Shown: positions 39,085-50,423 of the stretch, piece by piece
Position numbering within the stretch: the first letter of the stretch is position 1
Layout: the number at the start of each line of letters is the position of its first letter
Assembly (NCBI RefSeq): GCF_020283565.1
Contig: NC_060059.1
Location: 42,276,338 to 42,340,337 of the forward strand
Source: Trifolium pratense
Lineage: Eukaryota > Streptophyta > Magnoliopsida > Fabales > Fabaceae
Direction: 5' to 3'
Length of the DNA: 64,000 nucleotides
Program-made: the position numbers and the translations under genes
Notes under the pieces: model-generated
What the model saw: only the letters and a program-made list of their open reading frames with translations
Databases searched by the model: none
Told to the model about the DNA's origin: nothing

Positions 39085-39560
39085 GGTGTGAATTGAAGCT
39101 CGTTTGGCACACAATGCTTTGGTCAATTTGGAAAGCTCAGAACAATCCTATCCTATTTTTTTATTGATACTGTTGAAGTTGTGCAAAATGTAAAAGTGTG
39201 GTACTGGTTTCTAGGGAGCTTGGCAAAGAGCGTGTCTTTTTTTATGAATGGTCGTGGTACCCCGTTAGTTTCATGATTAGGTAACACCCTTCGTTTTTTT
39301 TTAACAGCAACAACCTTCTTCGTTAGTCTCAGTTGATCTGTGGTCGTGTAGTCTCGTAGCTTCTGTGGGAGGTGGATGCTTATGTTTTTTGGCTTTGCAA
39401 TTTTTTCTTGTTTTCTGCAGGTTTTTTTTTGAGCTATCTTGGTAGTGCTTTGTGTTAATTCTTCCGGTTTCCTTTCCTTGCCGTGGCTATTTCCTGCATT
39501 GTTTTCTTTTCAGCTTGGAATGCATCAAATTGAAAATGTTTAAGCAGGTACACTGTAGAG
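39085..39560 (+). mobile_element. 3' relic of an L1-type LINE
   Basis: Broken frames read like the end of plant LINE reverse transcriptases (ctcgtttggcacacaatgct..tcaatttggaaagctc as a W..W..N-type motif; gtggtactggtttctaggga..ttttatgaatgg as the WxWFLG..FYEW motif). A gt-rich 3' UTR (ggtttcctttccttgccg) follows, and that UTR part recurs at 41110-41290 in the duplicated unit. Frameshifted and non-functional. Confidence 0.5.
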
Positions 39561-39749
39561 AGTTACCTGGCTTCTGATTGGTGTTCTTTTTAGGCGCCTA
39601 GATCTGCTTGCTTCTTTGCTTCTGTAGTGGTGGCTTATAGTTTCAGGGGGTGTTTTTGGCTCTTATTTGTGCATAGTTGGCCGTTGGCTTGGTTTATTTG
39701 TGCCCCTATCCATCTGTTCTGGTGGTTTTTTGTTTTGTATCTTTGATCT

Positions 39750-40090
39750 CTTCCATTGCATAACATTGTCCCAGGATGGGATGTTACAGGGTAATTGAAA
39801 GTTTTCGTCACACAAATAGCCTATTTATGTGTTTTACTTTATAAGTCAATCTCTGATTCATTTCTTTATTTCTTTTCCACTCATACATTAATATTTAATG
39901 GAATGGCGATAATGTTGGACGAAATCATAAACTATGTCCGCTCCTTGCAACATCAAGTGGAGGTAATTGATCAAAACTAAAAAGATAAGAGAATGACTAT
40001 TTTTATTTCCAATAAGGGGTTAATTTACACTTGATTTTATTTGCAGGTCCTCTCTTTGAAGCTCACTGCAGCAAGTCGCTTTCACTGTGT
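39750..40090 (+). pseudogene. bHLH transcription-factor relic, copy 1
   Basis: Three pieces match consecutive parts of a CIB/BEE-type bHLH domain. First, NIVPG..VTG near 39760-39790 (loop region). Second, MLDEIINYVRSLQHQVE at 39912-39962, helix 2, ending at a good donor (GAG|GTAATT). Third, after TTGCAG at 40046, LSLKLTAAS. The basic region and helix 1 are absent and the first piece is frame-disrupted, so no DNA-binding protein can be made. The kept exon/intron junction shows it is a genomic, not retroposed, fragment. Confidence 0.65.
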
Positions 40091-40523
40091 GACCTCCGCA
40101 ATCCACCGCACCTAAAAATAGGTGCCTTGCTCCTTCCCGCTTCCGGACCACTGAAAAGGTAGGACACCTTCTACTTTAGTCTATATTATTAGTATTTTCT
40201 TCATTTGGTTTGTTTTTGTTTATATGCTTCTGATTTTTTATTTTTTATTTGAATATGGCTAGGTTTTTATGCTCTGTCTTCTCCCATTATAATGAGACCT
40301 TGTAATAGCAACTTAAATTTGAGGTACTTGGCTTGACACTCTTTTTTTTATTTGACTACTCTAAACTTCAATTTTGTAATTTCCAAAACCATTTTGTGTT
40401 CAATGTAGGATGAGATTGGTTTGTATGTTTTTATATGCTTCTGATTTTTTTTTATTTGATTTGAATATGGTTAGGTTTTTATGCTCTGACTTCTCCCATA
40501 GTAATATGACCTGATACCAACTC

Positions 40524-40904
40524 AATATCTCCGTCCTTGCCCCCTCCTCCAAACCCGATCCCTCTCGTTTCGGTTTCTTCCTTATCAACGACGACGGCCT
40601 TCATGAAGTCCAAAAAAATCCTTCCTTGTGCGTCCTCGATTCTCCCTACATTTACCGTTTCTGCACTTTCCGTAACCTCTCTCCTCCTCCATCAGCTTCC
40701 TTCCACGGTTCTTTCCCCGTATTGGCCCCTAACGAATACAGTCTCTTCTTTGCTAAATGTGCTCCTGAAACCTCCGTTTCCATGATCGTTCACGCTGAGA
40801 TGTTCAACCTATATACAAAAGAGGAGTGCTCTGCCCTTATGGGAAGGAAGAGGGAGCAGCAGCTGAAACCGCCCCCAGAGATGGAGAATTTGTTAACAAC
40901 TTGA
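40524..40904 (+). pseudogene. 5'-truncated copy of the CAND-like lumenal fragment
   Basis: 127 codons run without interruption from NISVLAPSS to the stop and align throughout with the gene at 37934-38503, including the same novel tail (LYTKEECSALMGRKREQQLK). The signal peptide, start codon and promoter are missing because the duplication began inside the gene, so it cannot be exported as such. Open over its length, suggesting a recent event. Confidence 0.8.
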
Positions 40905-41514
40905 AGAATTTGTGAAGAATTTGAGATTTGGAGTTTCTTTTTTGTTTTTATCTAAATTCCATGCTATTGTCTGCTTGAGATTATGTTTAGCCCAAGGTAG
41001 TTAAAATCGGGATTTTACATAAAATCGGAAAGGGGAAGTAAAATCGTAAATCGTAACATTAATCGTAAGATTATACAAAATTCATAAAACTCAAATATAT
41101 GCTTCTGTTTTGTAGCTCCTGTGGGGGGTGGATGCTTCTGTTTTTTCGCCTTGCAGTTTGTCTTGTTTTCTGTAGGGCTTTTTTGAACTGTCTCGGTCGT
41201 GCTTTGTGTTTCATTCTGCTGGTTTCCTTTCCTTGCCGCAGCTATATCCTGCATTCTTTTCTTTTCAAGTTGGAATGCATTGAAATTGTTTAAGCGGGTA
41301 TGGTGGCTGCTGTTTGGTGTTCTTTGTAGGCGCCTAGATCTGCTTGCTTTTTTGTTTCTGTTGTGGTAGTGGTGGCTTATAGTTTCAGGGACTGTTTTTG
41401 GCTCTTATTTGTGTATGGTTGCCTGTTGGCTTCGTTTGTTTGTGCCCCCTTTCCATCGTTCTGGTGGTTTTTTGTTTTGTATCTTTGATCTCTTTTTTTC
41501 CATAACATTTTCCC

Positions 41515-41775
41515 AGGATGTTTACAGGGTAATTGAAATTTTTCTTCACACTCACACATACATTAATACTGTATTTAATGGAATGGATAATGTTGGAAGA
41601 AATCATAAACTATGTCCGCTCCTTGCAACATCAAGTGGAGCTAAGCGATCAAAATTAAAAGATAAAAGAATGACTATATTTTTATTACCAATAAGGGGTT
41701 AATTTACATTTGATACATTTGATTTTATTTGCAGCCCTCTATATGAAGCTCACCGCAGAAAGTTGCTTTTATTGT
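41515..41775 (+). pseudogene. bHLH transcription-factor relic, copy 2
   Basis: Duplicate of 39750-40090: helix-2 codons (ataatgttggaagaaatcat..tatgtccgctccttgcaaca) are at 41586-41640. The donor seen in copy 1 has become gag|ctaagc, and the next piece follows TTTGCAG at about 41733 (tatatgaagctcaccgcaga). More decayed than copy 1. Confidence 0.6.
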
Positions 41776-42861
41776 GTGACCTCCGCAATCCACCGCTGCT
41801 AAAAATAGGTGCCTGGCTCTTTCCCGCCTCCGGACCACCGAAAAGGTAGGATACCTTCTACAATTTAGTCTATATTATCATTTCTTCATGTTGGTTTGTT
41901 TTTGTTTTTGTTTATGCTTCTGGTTTTTTATTTATTATTATTTGATTTGAATATGGCTAGGTCTTTATGCTCTGACTTCTCCCATAATAATGAGACCTTG
42001 TGATAGCAACTTAAATTCGAGGTACTTGGCTTGATACTCTTCTTTTTAGTTGACTACTCTAAACTTCGAATTTGTAATTTCCAAAACCATTTGTGTTCTT
42101 TGCAGGATGAGGTGTGTTCGGAAGTGTAGAGAAAATAATAAAATAAACAAAATAAATAAAGATATTAGAGAAAATGAAAATAGAATTGTCACCTTTTAGC
42201 CACTTTCAAGTAAATAATATATTGCATTTGCTAAATTAATACCTTTTCAATCTATTACAAGACTATTCTTCTATCAAGGTAGTTAAACAAGATTTTTGTT
42301 AATTAGACTAGATATTATCTTATTAAATGCATGCTTTAAATAAGCAGAGAACTCTATGAAACCTGAATGTGGAGTAAAAATTCAACATGCTAATATGGTT
42401 GTTAATTGGTTATTCTCATATGGTTGCCAAAATGAACAAGGTGTGTGGATTATATATTTATATATGTTATGATGCTTCTTAGATCATTTAGCAGAACTAC
42501 TTATTAAAGTAATGGTCATACCTGTTTCGGTTCTATTCAAGGGCCAGGGCTGCAAATGGGATAGCCAAAATGGTTTGTCAAGTTTGTCGGCAAAGGAATG
42601 AACAACTCTGAAATGTAAAATGGTTGAATGGTTTGCTCCCAGCTGATGTATAAGACTGAGATTGGTGTGGTATGAAATCAATTTTGTTAATATGAAACAG
42701 TTAAGATCCTCAAGCTTAAGGTTTAGACTTAGTAATATTATGTTTATGCAAATTTTTGCTTACATGTGAGTGTATCAGAAGTTGAGTGGTGAATCCTATA
42801 TTGTTTGACTTGGTAATATTATGTTTATATTTTCACTTGTTAATATTATGTTTATTATATT

Positions 42862-43398
42862 TGGCCTACGAAGCACGGACTCCGACACGGACACTGTGAC
42901 ACGACACGGACACGACGACACTACAAATGTAAAAAATATAGAACACCGACACCGCTATATATTTATAAAAAATATAAATTGAGAGTCAAAGTATACACAT
43001 ATAAATCTAAGTTGAGCAAGTTATTTCTTGAAAAAAAATTTAAAACAAGATGTGATAATATTTTACATTTATTTATCCATCTACTATCGAAAAAATAAAA
43101 ATATTATAATCAAAATGTAACGTCTTTAATCTCCATCGATCAATATTGTTGTTTCGACACATTTTAACACTTGTAGATATGTCTGATATGTGCTTAATGA
43201 GAACATGAGCAAAGAAAAAACATTATTTTGGGACACTTGTCCGACACGTGTTGTACGAGTGTTTTACAGGTGTCGGACACCAATCAAAGGAGTGTCCAAG
43301 TAAGAAAAAATTGATTTTTTTGGACACCGATCTGAGCTTCCGACACGTATCAGACACCGCGACACGCCTAATCATAGAGGTGTCAATGTTTCATAGGT
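42862..43398. mobile_element. GACACG-rich TIR element
   Basis: The left end (cctacgaagcacggactccgacacgg) and right end (ccgcgacacgcctaatcatagaggtgtcaatgtttcatagg, read in reverse) are imperfect inverted repeats (cctaYgaaRca..gac) with many internal cgacacg words. The right end matches the partial element at 1-135. 537 bp, non-coding. No clear target duplication. Confidence 0.55.
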
Positions 43399-43548
43399 TT
43401 TGACATCAAGTGGTTTCAGCCTCCTCCCGAAATAAACAGGTACTTCATCCCAAAAATGAGCAGAGGTTAAAAACATTGGCTGACTTGTTGATGAGATGAG
43501 AACATTATAGAGGCAGTATCAAGGGGGATTCTTTTTTTTTATTTTTTA

Positions 43549-44119
43549 CTAGTCCCACACCCGTGCGATGCACGGGTATTATGCGGTATTTTATATTGTA
43601 ATGTTGAAAAATCATTCGTATAAATTGAAACAATAAGTATTATGAAAATTATAATGATAACATCAACAACAACAACAAAATAATAATAAAAAAGTGATGT
43701 AAATATAAGATAGATATTAAAGACGTGTTTATATATTTCGAAAAGATTACAATGGATCATATTGCATCTACCAAAATAAGTTGGTAATCCATAAATTATC
43801 ATGTCGCTATGAAAACGGTTTGTGGTCATACTCATACACTGTGCATTTGATTCTTAATTGGACACTATAATTCAATATACAGTATAAAAGATTAATTAGT
43901 GCGTACAATTTAGTAAAACCTATTATTATTAGTTGAGTTGGTGTATAATGAAAAGTCATAGGTATATAAATGTCGGCATATGAAAAAATGTATAGAGATG
44001 ACAATGATGTAAGTAGAAGTGATGTGACATTATTGAGTGGTTTAATTGGATATAAATGACTTACGTGAATTAGGGTTAGATTAGTGGTTGCACAACTATC
44101 TAGGAATTATATATATAGA
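43549..44119 (-). mobile_element. Non-autonomous Helitron, minus strand
   Basis: Read on the minus strand it starts TCTATATATATAATTCCTAG (44119) and ends with the hairpin cacccgtgc-at-cgcacgggtg and CTAG (43549), between host A (44120) and T (43548). It is 571 bp without coding sequence and nearly identical to the 3' part of the composite Helitron at 36023-37112. Confidence 0.85.
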
Positions 44120-44252
44120 TATCAAGTATCAACTGGGATTATGATTCAATGCTTTTTAATATTTTATTTATTAACACATAAAAAGAAATTAATGAACACA
44201 TATTTCACTGTACCACATTTTCACCGGGAGAGGATATGCTCCCGTGTAGCAC

Positions 44253-44346
<94 letters not shown>
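44253..44346. repeat. (AAT)n microsatellite
   Basis: About 94 bp of uninterrupted taa/aat trinucleotide repeat. Confidence 0.95.
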
Positions 44347-44639
44347 TAGGAGTAATAGATGATACATCTATATGGTCCATAATTAACGTATTAAAAAAAA
44401 AGATTTAGATGATTACAAACATTTATTCATCCTTGAATTTAAAAAATTAACAAATTGATCATCTTATTTGGTCAAGCTCAAATCAATATCTATATCTATT
44501 TATCTTGCTTGAAATAAAAAAGTACACATGTCACTCTCACGTTTATTCAAATGTGACGTCTATGTGTCTTCTCTATACAACTTAAAAGTACATGATTTAA
44601 TTCCCACTAATAACAAAATATTTTAATTTGAGTTAATTT

Positions 44640-47246
44640 TGTAAGAATTTATACAAATTCAGAAACGAAATTCAACCTTAAACAGCGAAAACGAAATTGA
44701 ATTTAAATAGCCGAAATACCTCCCGTCATTGCTATTGCTTAAAGCTTGTTACTTTTGAGGATTATCTTGCTTGAGGTTGTTGAAGCTCTTCTAAACCTTC
44801 TACAATCTCCCTTAGATGGTGTAAGTCACTGAATAGAGATATGAGGCTTAGGGAACCAAAACAAATGATTGCACTCTATTTATAACTTTTGTCCATCACA
44901 AAAATATTTGTTACGTGCAATTATAACTGACACACTATCTTTATGAGCAGTTACTATATTTGAGGGAAATAATAAAGACCACAATTTAGGCTTAATGGAT
45001 AATTACCAAATGTGCACATAGTAGTAATTATCCCTTATTTAAATTAATAAATAAATAAAAGGAGATAAATCCAACATTCTCCCACTTGGTCGACATAATC
45101 TTTCACTCACAATAATAAGAAACAAGGCACATGGATCATAGCGATAGGTTCTCTATAATATCGAGTATTATCTTCTATGTATCATAATGTAACGTGTCTT
45201 TAACCGAATATAACTTAATGAATAAACTCATAACATTAATGTTTATCCAGGTTCCAAACTTAAACGATATTTCTCAAAATCAAATGTGTACGTACACTTT
45301 AGGACTTAAAACATGAGAAAATATCATATAGAGTTTCATAAAACAAAAATCGTTATTATAACGAAAATCAGATATAGGAACTAAGTCCCATTCTTTCTAT
45401 ATGATCCTTAAATTTTTACAATGGCATGCCTTTAGTCAAAGGATCGACAATCATCAATTCAGTACTAATATGATTAATCAATAACAATTATTTGATCCTT
45501 AATGCACTCTCTTACGGTTAAATACTTAATGTCGATATACTTAATTCGACTTCTACGGCTAAGTACTTAATGTCGATATACTTAATTCGACTTTCACTTT
45601 TGTTATTCTTAGCCATAAAACCGCAACTGAATTGTCACAATACATCTTTAGTAGTCAAATATTGAATCTACAATTTTCAACCCATAATTGAAACTCTTCA
45701 TTCATACACCATGTGATGTAGTCTCAAATAAATACAAACTTAGCTTCCATTTTGGAAGTGATGGTCAAGGTCTGTTTTGTGTTTTTTCAAGAAACAACTC
45801 CACCGGCTAACATGAAAATGTAACCAGATGTTGATTTTCTTAAGTCAACGCAGCCCTTAACCTCTTAATTAGAGTAACCTTTGACTTCCAAAATTTACGT
45901 TCGCATGTACATAGGCATGTAGTCCTTGGTTCCTTAAAGGTACCTAGTTACTTTATTTGCAGCTTTCCAGTGTTCCATATCTGGATTACTCTAATAGCTG
46001 TATAATATTCCAATTGCAAATGCAATGTCAAGCCGTGTGCGAACTTGAGCATACATTAGGCTTCCACCGATGGAAGCATATAGAATATTAAGCATTTGTT
46101 CCCTCTTAAAATCGTTATTCGGGCATAGGTCCAAATAGAACCTATCACCCTTCACAATGGGTGCTATACGTGGTGAACAACCTTTCATCTAAAACCTCTC
46201 TAAGACTTTATTGATATGAGCCTCTTATGACAAATCTAGAATTCTACGAATTCAGACTCTTTGAATCTTAATGCCAATGATATAAGAAGTGTCACTCATA
46301 TCCTACATATAAAAAACTCTCAGAGAGAAACTGTTTCACCTCATAAAGCAAACTTTTATCATAGGTAGCAAGTAAAACATCATCCATAAACAAAATAAGG
46401 AAACAAAATTCTACTCCCACTGACCTTCTGGTATATACATCGATCCATAATGTTCTCTACAAATCCAAATGAAGAGATGACATCATGAGAATTTTAAATA
46501 CCACTTATGAGAAGCTTCTTTGAGTCCATATATGGATTTCTTAAGCTTGCATACCAAAAGCTCATCACCACTAGAAGAAAATCCTTCACGCTATTTCATT
46601 TAAACCTCTTCTTCTAGATATCCATTCAAAATGCAGTTTTCACATTCATGTGAGAACGTTTCAGCACCAATATTATAGTCCAACTTTTGTAAATATACCA
46701 CATAATCACTAGCTATAGGTGACTTTCTTTCTCTAGTAATCTTTCATAATGTTGGATCAACATTTTGTTCAATAATTTCAAAAAATTCTTGAACATCTTC
46801 ATTTACTAGATTATTATAAGCCGCTTGTGAAACCTTAATAACTGATTGTCTAATACCCATTTGAGCTTGAGGGGTAATACAAATGACAATCAATTGATCA
46901 CTTAGAGTATGAGACTCAACATCAATATTACTTTATCAGAACAAATGTCCTGAAATTGATTGCTCCCACTAATCAAGTTATTTTCAAGAAACTTTGCATT
47001 TCTTGATTCCATAATTCTAGTGCTATGAGATGGACACTATAACTTATACCCTTTAGATTTGTTCGGCATATCCAATGAGATAGCTACTTATAAATCATAG
47101 GGTCTAATTTCTTGTGGATTGTAAACTCTTACTTTAGACGGGCATCCCCAAATGCGTATATGACACAAACTCGGTTTCCAACCTTTAAGTAACTCAAAAT
47201 GTGTCTTTGGGATAGCCTTGGTTGGAACACAGTTCGATATATACGC
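44640..47246 (-). mobile_element. 3' half of a Ty1/copia LTR retrotransposon, minus strand
   Basis: The LTR is 44640-45076: it starts TGTTGGATTTATCTCC at 45076 and ends CTTACA at 44640, 437 bp. The purine tract ccaagtgggagaa lies just inside it. Decayed pol frames follow: an RT/RNase H piece near 45990-46190 (ILYASIGGSLMYAQVRTRLD, AFAIGIL) and the end of integrase near 47100-47246 (SNCVPTKAIPKTHFELLKGW, RIWGCPSKVRVYNP). Many stops and frameshifts are present. The upstream half (5' LTR, gag, integrase N-part) is absent here but present in opposite orientation at 56286-60197. The outer flank aattt (44635-44639) is the reverse complement of the flank of that other half. Confidence 0.88.
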
Positions 47247-47385
47247 GAGTAATGCTAGGGTCACACCCTCTAGCACACTCTTTAAACACACCTCTATCTT
47301 CTAAAGCCACGTCATTTCCTCTTTGTGTTTCTTTACGGAAAAACTGGTTTTCCAAGTTGATAACATGATTTTTTTTTAACATAAC
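47247..47385 (-). repeat. Junction repeat J, minus-strand copy
   Basis: 139 bp nearly identical to the reverse complement of 60198-60334 (gttatgttaaaaaaaaatca ... gaccctagcattactc). It is inserted in the copia integrase frame (after it: gcgtatatatcgaactg). It marks the left breakpoint of the proposed inversion. Origin unknown; the terminal ctagcattactc word also occurs at about 48231-48242. Confidence 0.8.
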
Positions 47386-47843
47386 TATGAAAAAAAATAC
47401 CATGATATCGTAGTGTTCTCCAATCTCTAAAAACTCTATAGATCCAACCAATTTGTACTCCATTAACTCAGCCACCTTCTTGTGCTCCATTAACTCAGTC
47501 ACCTTCCTCTTACCCCTTTCATTTCTTGTTTACGCTCACAGATTTGAGAAAAAAAGAGTTTTTTTTTTTTCCTTTCAATTCTCTTTATTTGTTCTTACCC
47601 TTTAAATGATTCTGGGTTTTATTCTATTTAGAATTGGATTGTTTTGTATTCTTAAAGATAGATGACCTTTTTCTATGAAAGATTGATCTGGGTAAATTTT
47701 TGTGGGTTTGTTTTAGATTTCAATCGAGTAAGAAACTTAATCACACAACCCTCTTAGAAAAAGATTGTTGGTCCATTGAGTGAAAAAAATATCATTTTAG
47801 ATTTTAATTGATGAAAATGATCAATTTCAACCACACCCGCCTC

Positions 47844-48313
47844 CAGGGGCGGATCCGCATGCATTTCAGGGTGTGCACTTGCACCCACTGAACTTTCAAA
47901 TTTTACATGGATAATCCTATTATTTTTTGCTTTTGCACACACTGAGTTTTCTATTTTGCACTAGACTTCAGAGATTGATCTCTCAACTCACCAATCACCT
48001 CATTTGGCCCAATATTTTATGTACGCATAGGAGCTGAAAATTCTGACACAGAACAACTTTGTCTAATCTCTCAACTTATTAGTACTTGTTTAATCTCCGG
48101 TAACTTTTTCCCATTTCTTCTTTTTATTTTTATTACAAGTACTTTTCTTTTAATTATAAACAACTTTCCACTTTTTAGATTTATTGGATAAGTAATGTAT
48201 TTGATCTTAATTATTGACCGAAGAGTGTTAAAAGGAGTGTGTTCCTAGCATTACTCTATAATGCATACTTAGTATAAAAAAATATGAAAAAAAAAAAGTT
48301 AGCTCCGTCCCTG
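47844..48313. mobile_element. hAT-like element
   Basis: The left end caggggcggatc and right end agctccgtccctg (reverse cagggacggagc) are imperfect inverted repeats of the same type as 13029-13459. The 8-bp flanks do not match, so the boundary, or a later rearrangement, is uncertain. Non-coding. Confidence 0.5.
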
Positions 48314-48314
48314 A

Positions 48315-48468
48315 CTGGTGGCCTTTTGAAATAGCAAGAAGCATGAATAAGTTCATTTTGAGGGGTTATTCAAAACCTAACAGTATGGTAATAAAAGTCA
48401 TGATTTTTTTTTATCTGATTTGTGTCAAATTAAACAAAGATTGGTGCTTCATTGAGTTGGAGATTGAA
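48315..48468 (-). repeat. Inverted copy of the repeat at 4320-4496
   Basis: The reverse complement matches 4320-4496 over its whole length with small indels. It directly abuts the hAT-like element on one side and the 3' flank of the CAND gene on the other. Confidence 0.7.
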
Positions 48469-48838
48469 GTCGATACCAATCAATGAATACATAAATGTAC
48501 AGCATTTATTTTCAACATAATCTCAAGAAGAAAATCCACAGAAGAATGACCAGAAAAAGAACAGCTTAATGATAATATTGAGTGTACAAATTCAATTTCT
48601 CAAGAGACATATATCAAAGCTTTGTCTATCCCGCACAATTCATCATGGACAAAAGGAAACTAAACATAATTGAGTATTTCTATATAGACACTTCTCTACT
48701 CTAACATCTGTTTGAAGGCTTAATGAAGACAGGGTAAAACTAAATCAGATAAAAAGTGCAATCTGAACCGCCACAAATACAATATCGATTTCATCGAGCA
48801 AACCTAATATTTGTGGTGTGGCAAAGAGGTCAACAGAA

Positions 48839-50191
48839 CTAGGCTGCTTCAAAATTCCTTAAACAGAAACTTTCATTCCTAAGAGCGATTTCAGCATCTT
48901 CCTCTTCCTTTTGATCTAGTATAAAACACTCGTTTTTTTCAACAGGTCTAAACATATAGAACATGACAATAAAAAACACAAAACTGGCTGTTTCTTCGGC
49001 AGCATTACTTATCCATTGATATTTATAAGCAGCAATAGTTCTCAAAGCAAACACAACAATTCTTGTGAAACACAGATACCCGATAATAACTATATAAAAC
49101 TGCTTAAAAAGGATCAACTTTGCAAGGTTCCTAGAAACTTTTTCATTTCCATCAGTTTTCAAGGTTTCCCTAAGTGATCTTATAGACCAAACAATGGGGA
49201 AAATAATAGCACAACAACAAATAATATCAACAAGCAAAAACACTTGATTCCAAGTAACCCAATCTTTGATAAAAGGATCCGTATCACCAATTACGGCGGA
49301 AGTTAAATTAGCCAAAACCTGAAGAGGGATCACGATCATCAACACCTTCTTTTCCCTATCTTGCAAAGACGGCTTTAGAAAAGACCATCCAGCACCAATC
49401 AAAACCAGGACGCTGAATAACAAAACAACATGAATGAACTGAAAAATGTAGAACCACAGATTCCATCCATGGGGTAAACCGGTGACTTTAACATAATGTT
49501 TATGCTCTGCAGCACATATAAGATTCAAACCCTTCATGAGAAGCAAAACGGCCATTAATAGATGAATACGGTGAATTAAATGTTTATAGATATAACAAGT
49601 GTAAACCCAAACAACAAAGAAAGCTAGGTATGCGACGAAGAAGAGAAAAAAGAGAGAAGGAAGTTGAGTTTGTCCAGCCGAGAGATAATCTCTAGAACCA
49701 TTAGAATCAAAGTTGAAAATCTCGGTGCGAACCACCATGGAAACAGAGGTTTCAGAATCACAGTTAGCGAAGAAAAGACTGTATTCGTTAGAGCCTAAAA
49801 CGGGGAAAGAACGGTTGAAGGAAGCTGGTGGACGAGGTGGAGGAGGAGAGATGTCACCGAAAGTAAAGAGAGGGTAAATGTAGCGATAATCGAGGACGCA
49901 AAATGAAGCATTTTGTTTGATCTTGGTGAGGACTTGAAGAAGGTTTTCATCGTTTAGAAGGAAGAAACCGAGATGGGAGAATTCGAGTTGGGAGGAGGAG
50001 GAAAGGACCACGGAGGAGACGGAGATGGTGACGCGACCTTTTGGGGTGAAACCGAATTTTTCGAAGAAGATCATGGGGCGGGTATCAAAGTTGATGGTGA
50101 GGGATTTGATTTCTGCGGTGGTGGTGGTGGGGGAGAGAAAGAGTATTGTGGAGAAAAGGAGGAGGAAGAAGGGAATGTAGGGTTTCCACAT
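48839..50191 (-). CDS. Lung seven-transmembrane receptor family protein, CAND6/CAND7 type
   Basis: Single-exon gene, 450 residues from the ATG at 50191 (MWKPYIP), chosen because the signal peptide begins there and the truncated paralogue starts at the same place. The frame is open further upstream, but that part is UTR-like. Residues 1-~26 are a signal peptide; ~27-180 a lumenal domain (GRVTISVSSV, ASFNRSFPVLGSNEYSLFFA). Seven hydrophobic helices follow (LPSLFFLFFVAYLAFFVVW; LLMAVLLLMKGLNLI; LWFYIFQFIHVVLLFSVLVL; VLMIVIPLQVLANL; VFLLVDIICCCAIIFPIVW; FYIVIIGYLCFTRIVVF; ASFVFFIVMFYMFRP), then an acidic cytosolic tail (DQKEEEDAEIAL). This is the Lung_7-TM_R/GOST family; plant members CAND6/CAND7 were proposed as G-protein-linked receptors and relatives act in endomembrane trafficking. 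It lies inside the proposed inversion. Confidence 0.92.
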   Translation of the reverse strand: MWKPYIPFFLLLFSTILFLSPTTTTAEIKSLTINFDTRPMIFFEKFGFTPKGRVTISVSSVVLSSSSQLEFSHLGFFLLNDENLLQVLTKIKQNASFCVLDYRYIYPLFTFGDISPPPPRPPASFNRSFPVLGSNEYSLFFANCDSETSVSMVVRTEIFNFDSNGSRDYLSAGQTQLPSLFFLFFVAYLAFFVVWVYTCYIYKHLIHRIHLLMAVLLLMKGLNLICAAEHKHYVKVTGLPHGWNLWFYIFQFIHVVLLFSVLVLIGAGWSFLKPSLQDREKKVLMIVIPLQVLANLTSAVIGDTDPFIKDWVTWNQVFLLVDIICCCAIIFPIVWSIRSLRETLKTDGNEKVSRNLAKLILFKQFYIVIIGYLCFTRIVVFALRTIAAYKYQWISNAAEETASFVFFIVMFYMFRPVEKNECFILDQKEEEDAEIALRNESFCLRNFEAA

Positions 50192-50423
50192 TGTGATTTG
50201 GGGTGGTGGTGAAGTGAACGGAGATTCGTTGGAATGGCAGTTGAAACGGGGACACCTCTTGTAGCCATACATCGGTTGACGGTTGCAAAGGGACACCTCT
50301 ATTAGCCATATACACATGCATGACGGTCTTTTCATTGAGTTTTTTTTTTTTTTTATTTTTTTTTTTTTTTTTATTTTTATAATGGCGTTAAGTCTTTTCT
50401 TAAATGAAAAATATTCGTAGGGT

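Larger units (their letters stand above)
37934..42120 (+). repeat. Tandem segmental duplication (CAND fragment, LINE tail, bHLH relic)
   Basis: Unit A (about 37934-40420) and unit B (40524-42115) carry the same order: CAND lumenal fragment, LINE 3' UTR text (gtttcctttccttgcc), bHLH relic, then a block with ataggtgcctNgctcNttcc, ccggaccac..gaaaaggtagga and gaggtacttggcttga. Unit B lacks the CAND 5' end and about 0.5-0.7 kb between the CAND tail and the LINE UTR. Confidence 0.75.

Noticed and set aside
50192..50335. In-frame N-terminal extension of the CAND gene
   Set aside because: It precedes the signal peptide, is not conserved in the paralogue's layout and contains a short direct repeat; treated as 5' UTR.
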